Positions 1-11,868 of a stretch of 64,000 bases of DNA are shown piece after piece. Where the stretch lies: assembly GCA_964017065.1 (NCBI GenBank), contig OZ024791.1, positions 4,392,547 to 4,456,546 on the forward strand, written 5' to 3'. A program made the position numbers and the translations under genes. This DNA is from Haliclona indistincta. Taxonomy: Eukaryota > Porifera > Demospongiae > Haplosclerida > Chalinidae. Position 1 is the first letter of the stretch. The number at the start of each line of letters is the position of its first letter. The notes under the pieces were generated by a model, which saw only the letters and a program-made list of their open reading frames with translations, was not told where the DNA came from and did no database searches.

Positions 1-2205
1 CAGAGACTACCATTTGGAATCGCTTCAGCACCAGAACATTTCCAAAGAAGAATGGAAGAGATCTTGATGGACATCCCCGGAGTTGTATGCCAGACGGACG
101 ACATCTTGGTGACCGGCAAGTCACAAGAAGAACACAACAGCTACTTGGAGATGGTTCTCGACCGATTGCAGAAAGCAGGACTAACACTGAACAAAGCAAA
201 ATGTGAATTCTCAAAGACCTCAGTAAAGTTCCTTGGACACATCATCGACGAAACAGGAGTCAGACCAGATCCAGAGAAGATCAGTGCTATCCAGAAGATC
301 AAGACACCTACAAGCGTTAGTGACCTGAGAAGATTCCTTGGCCTGGTAAACCAGATGAGCAAGTTCATTCCGAACCTAGCGGAGATCACCAACCCCCTGA
401 GAGAACTGCTAGTCAAGAACAGACAGTGGACATGGGACAAGACGCAACAGAGTGCATTTGAGCAGATCAAGACTCTTTTGACTCACAGTCCAGTCTTAGC
501 ATTGTTCGACCCAAACTTGGAGACACTTGTTGCTGCAGACGCATCCTCATTTGGTCTCGGAGCAGTTCTTCAGCAAAAGCAGCCAGATGGAGAGATGAAA
601 CCCGTAGCTTTCATTTCAAGATAAATGACCACTACTGAGAGGAGATATGCACAGATTGAGAAAGAAGCGCTAGCATTTACGTGGGCTTGCGAGCGACTAT
701 CGGACTACCTGGTTGGATTGAAATTCCACATAGAGACGGACCACAAGCCCTTGATACCCTTGTTCACCACCAAGAACCTGGAGGAACTACCAGTGAGAGT
801 TCAGCGATTCAGACTCAGAATGATGAGGTACAACTACACAATCTCACATGTACCTGGAACTGACCTTATCATTGCTGACACACTTTCAAGAGCGCCAGCT
901 CCAGAGGTTAACCTAGACCCCGATCTACTTGAAGAAACTGAAGCATATGTCAAGTTCACCATGATGGAACTACCTGCAACAGAGGAACGCCTACGGGAGA
1001 TCAAAACCCTACAGAGTAAAGACGAAGCCTGTCAACTCATCACCAGCTATCTAGAGACTGAATGGCCTGAAAAGAAGAAGACCCCAGCAGTTGTAAGACC
1101 TTATCTACTGATGAAAGACGAGTTTTCAGTTCAGCAAGGACTACTCATGAGAGGATCTCGTATTGTGATACCACCCCCACTTAGGAAGGAGCTACTGCAA
1201 AGAATCCACAATGGACATCAAGGCATTTCCAAATGCAGGGAGAGAGCAAGACAATCTGTATGGTGGCCCAGGATTTCAACTGAATTAGAAGAACTTGTAG
1301 GAGCCTGCACCAGATGTTGTAAAGAGCAGCAGAAGAGAGCAGAGCCGATGAAACCATCCAAGCTACCCGAGCTACCTTGGCAGAAAGTAGGAACCGACTT
1401 ATTCGAATGGGACAAACACATGTACGTACTGATTGTAGACTATTATTCTCGCTTCATCGAGATCGCAAGACTATCAGGAGAATCAGCACCAGAAGTCATC
1501 AACAAGACGAAGAGTATTTTTGCAAGACATGGGATACCAGAGACAGTGATATCAGATAATGGACCACAGTTCACCTCAGAAGCATACGAGACTTTTGCAA
1601 AACAGTATGAATTTGAGCACAAGACCAGCATTCCGTACTACCCCCAGTGCAATGGAGAGGCAGAAAGAGCTATCAAGACCATCAAAGGACTACTGAAGAA
1701 GTGTGATGACCCCTACCTCGCACTACTCGCTTACAGAACTACACCTGTCTTAGGAGGAAAATACAGCCCGAGTGAACTCTTGATGAATAGACTACCAAGA
1801 ACAACAGTTCCCTCCACAATAGAGCAGAGGAGACCCAGAATTCCAGACCCCGATGAAGTACGTGAAAAGGATGAGAAAGAGAACTATGACTCTCACCATG
1901 GAGCCAAAGAGCAGCACCCACTCACTAGTGGAGAAATGGTATGGCTACCAGACAGGAATCAGGAAGGCAGAGTAACATCACAAGCAGCCCCACGTACCTA
2001 CAAAGTTACCACAGGAGAAGGAGCAGAGTACAGAAGAAATCGAAGAGACATCTTGCCAATTCCAGAAGAGGAATTAGAAGATGAGAGTACCACTTCACGC
2101 ACATCAACAGAACACGCACCGACAGAGCAAGCACCAAGAAGGAGCACAAGGATCAGCCGACCTGTAGAGCACTATGCGCCACTAGTGACTCACTCGAACA
2201 AATGA
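1..2205 (+). pseudogene. Ty3/Gypsy pol, 3' part, with an in-frame stop
   Basis: The frame is open from base 1, inside the reverse transcriptase (RT), so the element starts left of the window. RT palm (QTDD at 91-102, where the other Gypsy copy here has LIDD), RT connection and the start of RNase H (ADASSFGLGAVL) run to a TAA at 622-624. The same frame then resumes at 625 with the rest of RNase H (ETDHKPL), an integrase zinc finger (H-x3-H...C-x2-C near 1210-1320), the integrase core with its D, D and E residues (GTDLFEW, SDNGPQF, GEAERAI) and a basic C-terminal tail ending at 2205. The stop splits RNase H, where homologues read straight through, so this copy probably cannot make full Pol. It lies antisense to, and upstream in coordinates of, the VWA8-like exons, possibly in one of that gene's introns. 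Confidence 0.9.
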
Positions 2206-2228
2206 TTGTTTTGTGTTCCAAAGGGAGA

Positions 2229-2391
2229 TGTAGTATTGTGTTAAATTATGAGATTACTATAGTTAGCACATCTACAGACCCACTAGCGACTTGCTTAGTA
2301 GTTAGTATTTAATCTGTGTATACCACTATTGATCTGGATTCGTATAATCACTATTTCTAATAATCAACCATGCTACCAATCGAACACTACA
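2229..2391 (+). repeat. candidate 3' LTR of the first Gypsy element
   Basis: A purine run AAAGGGAGA (2220-2228) follows the pol stop, as a polypurine tract should. The next bases are TGTAG and 163 bp later the sequence reads ACACTACA. The complete Gypsy element at 11679-15953 has LTRs of 166 bp that begin TGTGG and end ACACTACA, so length and both ends agree. The 5' LTR is outside the window, so the boundary is inferred from this comparison only. Confidence 0.6.
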
Positions 2392-2772
2392 GACATGGTA
2401 TCTATTTCAGCCTAAATACTGCCAGAATCGTATTTCAGAAAAGAGTGATTTTTAACCAGTTCTAACCATTCTTCAAAGGTTAGCTAGGGTCTCATAATGG
2501 TTGAATTACATAACTAGGTTACGCCTACATGTACTTGTCCGTATAGTCATGGTAATTTCCTTGACAATTTCAATTTTCTGATATGCTGCATGTGTTAAAA
2601 GCATCTGTGGTGGCTTCCTATCCTGAACCTTTCATTGGTGACAAATTCTGTATCAAAGAATGTCGTCTCTCATTTTAATATACCATGTTATGCTCAACGT
2701 GATAATGGAGATAATGACGGATTCATCAAATTAAATCTGGGCAAATAATGATGACAGACTGTAATGGCTTAC
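2392..2772. other. intronic/intergenic DNA, no feature seen
   Basis: About 380 bp between the candidate LTR and the last visible VWA8-like exon. I see no further exon on either strand and no repeat ends. It is probably intron of the VWA8-like gene. Confidence 0.4.
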
Positions 2773-4121
2773 GTTGTCTCTGGCACATTGCTGTATCGAT
2801 TCTTGAGCTCAGCGAGTAGCTCAGGGAAAGGAGGAGCCAGAGCATGTCTAGCTTGGAACCGAGAGCGCAGTGGAGGATCCAGAGGGTTTCCCTTGTAAGG
2901 AGGAACAGGCAGACCAAGAGCTATCACCAAGAACTGCTCACTGGCACGAACAAGTCTCCATGAGTCTAACACATCCTTAGAATGCTCCTACAAAAGAGTA
3001 GAATTCTTTATACAATTGTTCTATTTGCTAATTGCAGTTTTACATTAAGAAAAACCTGGCTTTATTATTGAGGCCAGTGGTTTTAAATGTATTATTTTCG
3101 TGGGCTATTGCAAATTGGCAGCAAAAATGTAGTTCACCAAAAATTGAGGGCGAGAGCCGAAGCCTATTTTTCATGAACCATTCATGTGCTCTGAGATATA
3201 CCTTACCTTTGCCAACTTGTCGTAACGGTTAGCTGCTACAATAAAACATCCATCTTCTAACTGCATTTCTCTATTCTCCAGCAAATTATTGAGTATCGGA
3301 AGCACATTGCGTTCAGCCTTCTCTATCCCCTCTAGTATCAGCACTCTGCCTTCCAAAGCTGCTCTCACTGCAGCCTGTGTATACAAACAATAGTGATCAA
3401 TAGCTTCACACATCTATTCACTACAGTATCATCACTAGGAAGGTAGTATACTGTGCACCTGATTAAAATAATGAGCTGTTTTCTGAATGATCTCTCTTCT
3501 TTGCTTGAGATCTGTCTCTGTTGTGTCTCGCGAGAGAGACACATACTCCACCTCTCTGCCAGTCAGCTCACAAAACTGTAGAGCAAGATGACGCTGCAGT
3601 GTGCCTGGTGGACCAACCAGGAACATGTCTTGCCCTAAATTAGACTAATGTATCAGAAAGAAAGGAATTATAAACCATGAAAGAGATAGACAACCTTTTG
3701 AATCATCCATCGCAAGTGTCTTAGCTTGCTTTGATGCTGTAAAGTGTCAGCAGTTACTGTAAGGAAGACAGAAACTTCACAAGTGGGAGGGGCTACAGAA
3801 AACTAACGTACCATATAGTCTAGGGACAAGCTCAGGACGACGAGAATGTGATATTCTTACTCGAGAGTCACCAATAGATAGCCAGTCGCCTGGACAGTCA
3901 CGGAATTGATAGAGATAATGTGAAACCAGTAAACTCTACTCACCATCACTTGCAGAGCTAGATGAACACGATGCACTCGAAAGACTTTGGGATTGATGAA
4001 GAATAGATTTCAATTGAAGCAAACGTGCCCTTGCACTGACGCTGTTGGCTTCAGAAGACATCAGCACTAGGCAATATGAACGCCTGCTGCACAGAACGCG
4101 AGGTAGATAGAGGGCTAGCAT
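2773..4121 (-). CDS. VWA8: VWA8-like mitochondrial AAA+ ATPase, 5' exons (partial)
   Basis: Six minus-strand exons join in phase: 3944-4121, 3812-3889, 3695-3756, 3459-3644, 3207-3374 and 2773-2987, all with GT/AG introns. The protein starts MLALYLPRVLCSRR, a basic, acid-free stretch that fits a mitochondrial presequence; VWA8 is a mitochondrial-matrix-facing AAA+ ATPase of the dynein/MoxR-like class with a C-terminal von Willebrand A domain. Exon 4 carries the P-loop region (LVGPPGT) and the family-typical SRDTTETDLKQRRE; exon 5 carries LILEGIEKAERNVLP and LLENREMQLEDG (Walker B region); exon 6 carries VIALGLPVP and PLDPPLRSRFQAR. The P-loop reads GPPGTLQR, without the usual GK[ST], as in human VWA8 (GPPGPLRR, known family). 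The last exon ends in phase 2, so the gene continues left, beyond the Gypsy element. The start could also be the internal Met 20 codons on. Confidence 0.93.
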
Positions 4122-5592
4122 GGGCTAGCATAAGCATGGTGATATTATGACGAGCACGTGAAAGGGTTAAACAATGTGCGACCAAGCATGGGCACGCCTA
4201 TGACTGTACTCTCTGTTTGATTGCGAGTGTAAGTTGTTCTGTTTCTGCAGTATTGGTCTCATTCTTTCCTTCAGTAATAGTTACCGGCACTGTATTGATC
4301 AAGAAGACGGCCTTGTGACAAGTCGCAATGAATAGTTATGTGAGCATTAAATTTTTAATTCTGAACTGAGTGAACTCTAATTCTTAGCTGCTGACTCAGT
4401 CACTGCTCAGTGTGCCTCCTTAGAGTTATAATCTTCAGCGTCTTGTTTATTACTTACCTGTTTTATACGGAAAATGGGTGTAGCTACTGTCCGTGAGTAC
4501 TTACTGTATCTTTGATAGCAATCACATTATGAGTGCCTTATATACATGCTTTTGGTGTAAACTCTCATCTCATTCAGAATCAATTAAAACATGGATGAAA
4601 CGTTCATTTTCGCTTAAAATTCACTTAAGCTGGCTTGATGAGGTTGCACCCCTTTGCTGGCAAAATCTCGTATTTTGCCAATGATTGTAATTACAAATTC
4701 GTGCAGGCCTCCTCATACCCAGGCACTGGTGAGGAGACAAGGCTAGTCTGAGACGCCAACATAGAGTGGTGCTATAGCTAAAATTTCTGTGCACAAGTTA
4801 ACCAAGTGTGTAGTGGGCAGCTTTTTGGTAACAATGCTGCTTGTTGGTGTCTCGGACCTGCATGGATATGTATTACAATCATTGGCGAACCACGAGCTTT
4901 GCCAGCAAAGGGGTGTAACCTCAGTGTGTCTTAAGCGATTGTGAAATTGGTGAGACTTCACACCAAAACTATGTATAGGGGTCAGGTGGGCAGCGGAATT
5001 GGACGGGAAGTGTTTTTCTGCTTGGCAAAAAGCAGATATTTTCCATCGCTTTTGTCAATAGAAACTTTTTGCTCAAAATATATAATAATTACCCTTCTGC
5101 AGCTTACACCTTCATGCAAAATCAGCTGCATATAAGTCTCTTCCTGCAGGGTGGGTATGACAAGCTTTCGTATTACGAAACGTTGACACGCCCACTAATG
5201 AACAATAATGCTTTGGAATGTATGCAGGATAATTTAAACAGTTTGCCATCACGCTATAGTACATGATATCGAGCTCAGGTGTGCATTGTTTACGCTCCAG
5301 ATCAAAGCAAGTAATATTCCAGAACAATCTACTGAAAATAGCTGAAACAAGTTATCTACTATTACAGTGATTGGATGACATTTGTGTGTGTTTGCACCCA
5401 GAGTTTGTCTGCAAATTCTTTACATTATTAACTGAATGATACTCAAGAATGATAATAGTGCTGTTTTGATCTTGATGGTGATTTCTTATGTGAATATTTT
5501 TGCCAACCAATTCTCTATCTTCATCTCTCTGTACTGCAAAAACTAGATGTAGGGTAAGCTGGCTTATACAAAAGCTCTTCATCAGTACTATA
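4122..5592. other. 5' flank of VWA8-like gene; no other gene seen
   Basis: Upstream side of the VWA8-like start codon. There is no ORF with recognisable protein content. It holds one degenerate TIR element (4624-4935, listed separately). An isolated AAGGGTTAA at about 4157 resembles the ends of the TTAA-flanked elements further right but has no partner nearby. Confidence 0.4.
4624..4935. mobile_element. degenerate TIR element (MITE)
   Basis: CTTAAGC at 4624 opens a stretch with TTGC-CCCTTTGCTGGCAAA and ATGATTGTAAT that recurs inverted at 4871-4935 (ATTACAATCATTGG, GCCAGCAAAGGGG, ending CTTAAG). The arms are about 65 bp and imperfect, with a loop of about 180 bp. No coding capacity. An old non-autonomous element is the simplest reading; superfamily not determined. 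Confidence 0.55.
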
Positions 5593-6283
5593 CACTGCAA
5601 AAACTGATTTGTTAATACAACAAAAAAGTTTGTGGTATTGATTAATCTATAATGATAGATTCATCAATACCACAAACTTTTTTGTTGTATTAAGGGACAA
5701 CACGACGAACATCAGAATGACGACAATTTCAGTTTCTTCGGGCAAACAAAGCTTGGTCAAAGACAGTTACCAACAAAGAAACTCACAAATCTGCTCGTGG
5801 GCGGGGGGCAAACACTGTACAAAGAGAAAAAAACCAATTCAATGGGCGGACAAGCCAAGCCCACCAAAATGGATTTGTGAACTGAATGGCTCGTGGTGAG
5901 CAAACGTATGCATGCGTTTTTGCGTACAGTGTTTAGTCTGTCAGTTACAAGGCTGCAAATGTTAGTTTCGTGGTTTGCACAACAATTGAGCTACAGATGT
6001 CAGCTAAGAACGCAGCAAGGTCATTCGTGGTGCAACAGGTAGGCAAAGTGACCCGCTCCGCTTGCCCGCCCTCCCACCCACCCTGGTTGCTACCTTTAAA
6101 ATGAAGAAAAACTATGTCGTAAAACATTTGGGTCCCTCGGCCCTCTAGCTCCACCCTAGGACCGCCCAGCAGTTAGTAAAGTCGCCGTAGTGTACTAGAT
6201 GGTGAGCCAGAAAAAACAGCACGTAAATTGAGCCGTTTCTCTAGTTCGTCGTGAAGTCCCTTAACAAATCAGTTTTTGCAGTG
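5593..6283. mobile_element. TIR element with CACTG ends and TATA target duplication
   Basis: The left end CACTGCAAAAACTGATTTG (from 5593) recurs exactly inverted at 6261-6283, a perfect 23-bp TIR. TATA lies directly outside both ends (5589-5592, 6284-6287), giving a 4-bp target duplication. Subterminal bases (GGGACAACACGACGAAC and its inverse at about 6241-6260) extend the symmetry. CACTG ends with 4-bp duplications are known from Chapaev/CMC-type transposons, so that assignment is likely but tentative. No transposase is present. The left TIR is split by a second element (5616-5689). Confidence 0.8.
5616..5689. mobile_element. 74-bp foldback element nested in the CACTG element
   Basis: Perfect 27-bp arms (5616-5642 and 5663-5689; outer ends TACAACAAAAAAG and CTTTTTTGTTGTA) flank a 20-nt loop. 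TTAA stands on both sides (5612-5615, 5690-5693). Removing the insert and one TTAA restores symmetry with the other end of the host element, so this is a later insertion that duplicated TTAA, the target used by piggyBac-type transposases. TA target use by a mariner-type enzyme cannot be excluded. Confidence 0.75.
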
Positions 6284-6645
6284 TATATTCATATAGCAAC
6301 AAACTTACCAGCCAAATTGCCCCATAAAGATGCAGCAGACCTAAAAAAGATGCATTGTATTTTGGTTTAGGAAAGAGATGCCTACGTCAGCAATTACGTA
6401 ACGCATGTGACCTTGCCTGAGTCTCTTCCTTGCGTACCAAAAATCTTGTCAGACATTTTTGTAGGTGTGATGTCCTCTGGGATGCGATTGGGTGGGGTTT
6501 GCTCCATTTTGTCATTTCGCCCAAAATATTATTGTGAATATCATTGCAAGGGAGGGGCTCACCATACTACACAACACATGATGGTGATTAGGTTATAACC
6601 CTTGTATCGCTCATCCATTGTTGCTTGAACACTGTTTGCCAGAAC

Positions 6646-8438
6646 CAGGGTTGGGGCCAAGTACATTGGTACTTGTACTTAAGGACACTTAAGTACAATT
6701 CTGTAGTCGAATATCGTGTTTAATAGCTTGATCATAGCAAAAACGCTAGCAACAAAACTTGACGTTTCGGCCGAAGATATACATAGCAATGAGCATATAC
6801 AATATACAATTCTGTACTTCACTTGTACTTAATACTTAAGTCCTATATCAGTTTTATGGATGTACTTGTACTTAAATATATATGAACGTACTTTGAATAG
6901 ATAATGTACTTAGATGTAACAATACAGACAAAAGTAACAGTATGTATTAACCATTTTAAACATAGTTTTGGACTTTGGATAAATAGTGTGAACGGTGAAA
7001 TGACATGCATAGACATGAAGTCATTTCTCTATTAAACTTGACAAGCTCACAGTTAAAACTGTACTTGTACTTGTATTTAAGTACAAATCTTAGTACTTGT
7101 ACTTGTATTTAAGTCCAAAGGTAAATTTGCTATTAGGGAGGCACGGTAGTGCCTCCCTATGTAGGGTTGAACGAGAAAACAAGATGGCGGCTACATACAA
7201 TGTATTAGCGTTCAAACGCTGATATTTTGCCTGGTGATGAACGTCCAAAGACACTTAAATCTGCTATCTGGCGTTGCCCCATCTTACAGTAGCAAGGAGA
7301 TCGCTCGAAATTGTTACTAAAGTGACAAACCTGAAAACGGTGAAAATCGAGTTTCGTCATCTTCGTTTTCTTCTTTCTTCTTTCTTCTTTCTTCCACTCG
7401 CCTAGCACCTTTATGTGAGCAGTGCCGAGACCAAAACACCCACGAACAGTCGTGAAATTCTCCTGGCATGTGCCTTTTGAACTTAGTTTTTAGCGAAACG
7501 GTGATATAACTTCCGCGATTTCTCGATCGTGATCCATTGTCACCTAAGTGTTAGACGCCATTATTGTGATTGCGCAATACGCACGTGACCAAGCAGTGGT
7601 TAGCGCACGTGACCAAGCACTAGCTTGAGTATAAGGCCACGCCGTATGGATCACGGAGAACACATTATCTGTCTGGAGTCTTCGAAGAACGGAAAGCCAT
7701 AGGATCACCATTCTGCACTTGCCAGACAATTATAACCGCCGTACAGGTCGACATGTATGTACAAACTAGTGTGGGCGGGGCTCGTATGCAATTCATGCAT
7801 GCATGTATGCGTAGGCGAGCTGATAAGCATAACAATTATTTTTTGCTACAAGTTCAAAATTGTTAATAATAAAGAAAAGCCATCAACAACAGGAAAACTA
7901 AACCAATGGTGGAAACAAAAATGGCTCAGCACGTGCGACGAACTGCACTGCACTAAAAAGGGACACAAACAAGAAAATTAAAAAGATTTCTATCGAAATC
8001 AATAGGATGTAGGGTTGTGAAATCTACCACTGGTCCACAATGTAAACTAACAAGGAACAAGCATGGAATGGTAACACGATTGACTTGCTAACAGACCATA
8101 GATCCCTACATCAGTGGCTGTACACAAGATCAATATTTTGTCACAAGCTGAATGCACATCTGGTGTCAGTCAACAGCAACTATAGCTGTATTAGCTATAG
8201 TCAACCACAGCAGCCACTGATGTAGGGATCTATGGTCTGTTAGCAAGTCAATCGTGTTACCATTCCATGCTTGTTCCTTGTTAGTTTACATTGTGGACCA
8301 GTGGTAGATTTCACAACCCTACATCCTATTGATTTCGATAGAAATCTTTTTAATTTTCTTTGTACTTGTACTTCAGTATTTTCTGAAAGTACTTGTACTT
8401 TACTTAAATACTTTCAAATGTACTTCGCCCCAACCCTA
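6646..8438. mobile_element. hAT-like non-autonomous element, split by a family-A insertion
   Basis: CAGGGTTGGGGC at 6646 and GCCCCAACCCT at 8427-8437 are inverted ends; CAGGGTTGGGG is typical of hAT termini. Inside, both halves are full of GTACTTGTACTT repeats (6660-7110 and 8360-8425). The middle is a complete copy of the 1.2-kb family (7135-8358). No convincing 8-bp target duplication was found, so the superfamily call is tentative. Confidence 0.6.
7135..8358 (+). mobile_element. family-A repeat, copy 1 (about 1.2 kb, hairpin end, right foldback)
   Basis: Left end is a 24-nt hairpin (AGGGAGGCAC-GGTA-GTGCCTCCCT, 7135-7158), then CCCTATGTAGGG, AAGATGGCGGC (7181-7191), GCGTTCAAACGC, a TTC-rich pyrimidine tract (about 7363-7395) and two CACGTGACCAAGC boxes about 23 bp apart (about 7582 and 7605). 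The right 390 bp are a foldback: arms 7972-8120 and 8211-8358, nearly perfect, with ends AGAAAATTAAAAAG and CTTTTTAATTTTCT. No ORF of note. Other copies: 29559-30790, 35865-37086, 40582-41738; fragments at about 25840-26094, 26527-26585, 39365-39615 and 55509-55600. Confidence 0.85.
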
Positions 8439-10807
8439 CATGCAGACTTTTCCTTTATTGAATTCCTCATACTACCTCCATCTGGAAGTCTCTTCTCAAT
8501 AGTTCTTGCCTCCTCACTAGTCATTATCATAGACTTTATATACATGTGTATTAGCAATCTAGTGCAACAAATTAATTATAGAAAAAAATTAACGAGATCA
8601 TCATCAGGCCATTGTAGCTATGTCTTAGTCAGTTATAGACCATCAGAAAGAGGAATCTACATGTACACATCAGCACAATGCTGCCCAGTTTGGTTTAGGT
8701 AGTACATGTACTGTATAAGATAGATAGATAGCACATACACAATGGTAACACAACTGACTGGCTATATTACATGCAAAGTGTCAGTTGTGCACGGCAACTG
8801 TGAGACAAACTCAAGTTATACCTAGCTACCATTAGCAGACAGGTAGAGCTACTGTATACACACAGCAGCCTTTGAAATTAAGTAACAGTTGGAGTTAGTT
8901 TTCCTCTGATGGAATATGCACACTCAAATTTGCATACTAAATGGTGTGCTCTGTACTTTGTGAAATCTAGGAAGATGTAGCATAGCTCTAGTAGACACCA
9001 CACTTGTGCTGGAACCAGGAATCTCTCCTGCTGTGTGATAGCTTAAAATTTACTCTTCTCAGGTCTCGTCAGCTGTAAAATTGAATTTCCAAGGTACCTA
9101 TGACTCGCAGGTATTTACTGCTAGCACTTCGCGTCAGGAAGGCTGCAGCTGACTCACCAGTAGGCTAACACGTCTTATTTCCTTGCATGTGCAATAAGAA
9201 TCTCCACCACTTGTTTTGGAGTGACCCATGAGTACCCATGAGCCTGGTACAGACTGTCTGCGCATGCTCAAATCGCCCCACTTTTCTTGGACGATTGGAT
9301 ATTCTAGTTACACATCCGTGTCACGCTAGTCCTTTCTTTGGCACGATCATAGACGTTCAGCAAGCATTGCATTGCTTGCTAGCGCTTAATTCTTCACAGG
9401 AATATGTGTGCAAGAACTTTCTGAGAAGTAATTTGCAAAAACAAAATCTCGTGACGTTATGTCTCCCCACCCCACCTTTTAGCTCTTGCTACTGCTAAGT
9501 TGTATAGAGGATCAGAAAACACTCCACTAAGTCATGGACATGCACCTCATGATAAATCTTGTTTCCTGATATTTTTTCAACACTACTACTACTCAAGCTA
9601 CTGTGTACAGAGACTACAACTACACTCTAATGCAGGTGTGGACTGGAGGCGAGGCTAATGCCATAATGTGACAGCACACAGGCTTCTCTGTAATTACACA
9701 TTAGATGCCCATTGTGTAATGCCATTATAGTAGTAATAACTGATGATATAGTTGTTCACACAATAATTAAATATACAGCTATGCAGAACTTGGTTGTTGC
9801 ATAAACAGGTATTATCACTGTAATCTTTCAGAGTCATGGTTCATAGTCACATGCATTGTGGTGGATTGAGACATGCTAATAATGTTTGTTTTATTTTTAT
9901 GCTTAGATATGTGTGAATTCGATATACATTGTATTCCATTAGATGCTGACATGATGTCCAAGGGGGTTTAAGCAGCAACTAGTGTTGCATACACTTGCAT
10001 ACACATAGTTTTATAAATGACTTGCAAGCTTAGAGCACAGCAGAAGTACTGGATAATATAATTATAATTTTAATGGTTAAATGTCAACATGTTATTTAAT
10101 ACAACTTCCTGTGAAAATAATTATGATAGTCAGCTTTTATCACTGATAAATTGTGCTTTTTAGTAAGTGAGTTTGTTTAGGCCTTATAGTTTCTGAGAAA
10201 TAGGTTTTCAAGAGTTCATTACTGTGGGTGTAGGGAATGGCCCTGATTCTTTTTCTATAGTCTCTTTGTGTGCATTTTGTAACTGGAGACCATTTTTAGG
10301 TGCCCACTACTGATCGTTTCTTTCTCTCTATAACACCAAAAATTTATGGACACTGACATCACTCTTTTTACTTTATTGGCTTTAAACAATACTATTGCTT
10401 GAGGAAGTTTTGATATTGTGACCCCTTTGATTTCTTGCTATAAACCTGAGAGCTGACAAGATGGGGATGGTGGACTAAATGAGGCCTGGTTAATTTCAGA
10501 GCAACAGGCATGGTACTTTTAGACAACTAAGGTGGCAAGAGTGCAGTGTGACAAAACAGCACAACACACGAACGACACTGTTGGAGAGCACATCAATATA
10601 AAACATTGACTGTGTATTGTACAGCAGGTACACACTGTATTGTCTAATAGATTCATGATTGCATGCTAAAAATAATGTTTGTATCGAAATTATATGAAAA
10701 ATGCACTTTATAAACATCTACTGACTGACATAGTGATTAAAGCACTGTCTGTTCATATTATCATCTGTGAAATTCACTCATTCATCCTGTTCATCAGTTG
10801 GTGCACG
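8439..10807. other. intergenic DNA, no gene seen
   Basis: About 2.4 kb, AT-rich. At 9240-9268 lies a single end (CCTGGTACAGACTGTCTG) of the TIR family whose complete copy is at 17250-17894. GGAGGCGAGGCTA at about 9645 matches one end of the small hairpin element at 19647-19722. Otherwise nothing supportable. Confidence 0.4.
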
Positions 10808-11013
10808 TACCATATAGCGGGAAATTTCGCAGGAGAAGATTTTTGCAAATTTCGCAAATTACAGGCTATTTGCGAAAATTTTATATGCGAGTGTCTTGTT
10901 TTAATTGACAAAGATAGCTCGATAGCACTGATTCGCAAAAATACTATTCGCAAAATCCTCGATCTCGCGAATTCGAGAACATTTTTCCTGCGAAAATTTC
11001 CTGCTATACGGTA
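10808..11013. mobile_element. 206-bp TIR element with TACCRTATAGC ends
   Basis: The left end TACCATATAGCGGGAAATTT and right end (inverse reading TACCGTATAGCAGGAAATTT) form TIRs; the interior is rich in TTCGCAAA and TTTGCGAA. Outer TA on both sides suits a Tc1/mariner-type target. A related but longer element with ends TACCGTATAGC lies at 58906-59434. Confidence 0.75.
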
Positions 11014-11678
11014 TGTACCGCATCCTAGCATGTTTTGCTCATTACGTTCAACAGAATCACCACAAACGTTAACATTCCCTGAAGGTGTTGGGAAATGGAG
11101 AGAAGTATTACTTCTTCATCGAGCAAACTGTGAAGGTGACTAACTACAGCAAAAAATAATTAGCAGCAGCGCACCTTCTACTATTGAAGTCAAGTCAATT
11201 ATTCAAATCAGTACTGATTTTTTCTAGAGAATAACATGCCCATAATAATTATGGCTACTATATGAATATTGTGCATGTGTCCTTGCTTTGCAGTCACTCT
11301 TGGATCCAACCCTGACTGTCTTGTATTTAACACTTAGATGCTAGTTAGACTCTGACTTGCCAGTATCTCACTAGGGTTTTGTGTTTGGCTCTCACAAACT
11401 TGCATAATTTTTCTAATGTGTAGCTGTATACAATTCAAGTCCACATTATGCCCTCCCACTACAGCCATTAAATGCTAGTCTTGTTTGGTCTCCCATATTG
11501 CTCGTGATATTGATAAACTTGAAGGTGTCTAAAGTATTGTATAGCTATTCACGTATTGTATCTCGTAATTGGTCTGACGACTATCAGGATCCGCTCATGA
11601 AGATCTTAATCTAGGCTTCAGTATCTTCACAATAATAAAGATTGTTCATAACTTGAGTTCCTCCTGATTAGAGAATAC

Positions 11679-11844
11679 TGTGGTAGAACTGAACCTTTAT
11701 GTGTTTGTTTGTTGCGGCTCCATGAGTCGCCACCTTGGTTATGCTCATTGTATTGATTTACATGTCTTGTTAGTTAGTGTGTATATATTTTTGTTATGCA
11801 ATAAGAAACTCAGTTATCTGCCACACTCTCTTGATAACACTACA
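11679..11844 (+). repeat. 5' LTR of complete Gypsy element
   Basis: 166 bp, TGTGGTAGAACTG...GATAACACTACA, apparently base-for-base identical to the 3' LTR (15788-15953). It is preceded by AATAC (11674-11678) and followed at once by TGGTGGCAGCGG, a likely primer-binding site because it begins TGG, the complement of a tRNA CCA end. Confidence 0.93.
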
Positions 11845-11868
11845 TGGTGGCAGCGGTGGCTACTAACC

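Noticed and set aside
8271..8702. 143-codon ORF
   Set aside because: It begins within the family-A foldback arm, runs through the hAT-like repeat end and has no recognisable protein features.
11680..11868. N-terminal extension of gag-pol through the 5' LTR
   Set aside because: The extension begins with GTG, lies in the LTR, and the same peptide is encoded again by the 3' LTR. The first sensible start is ATG 11869.
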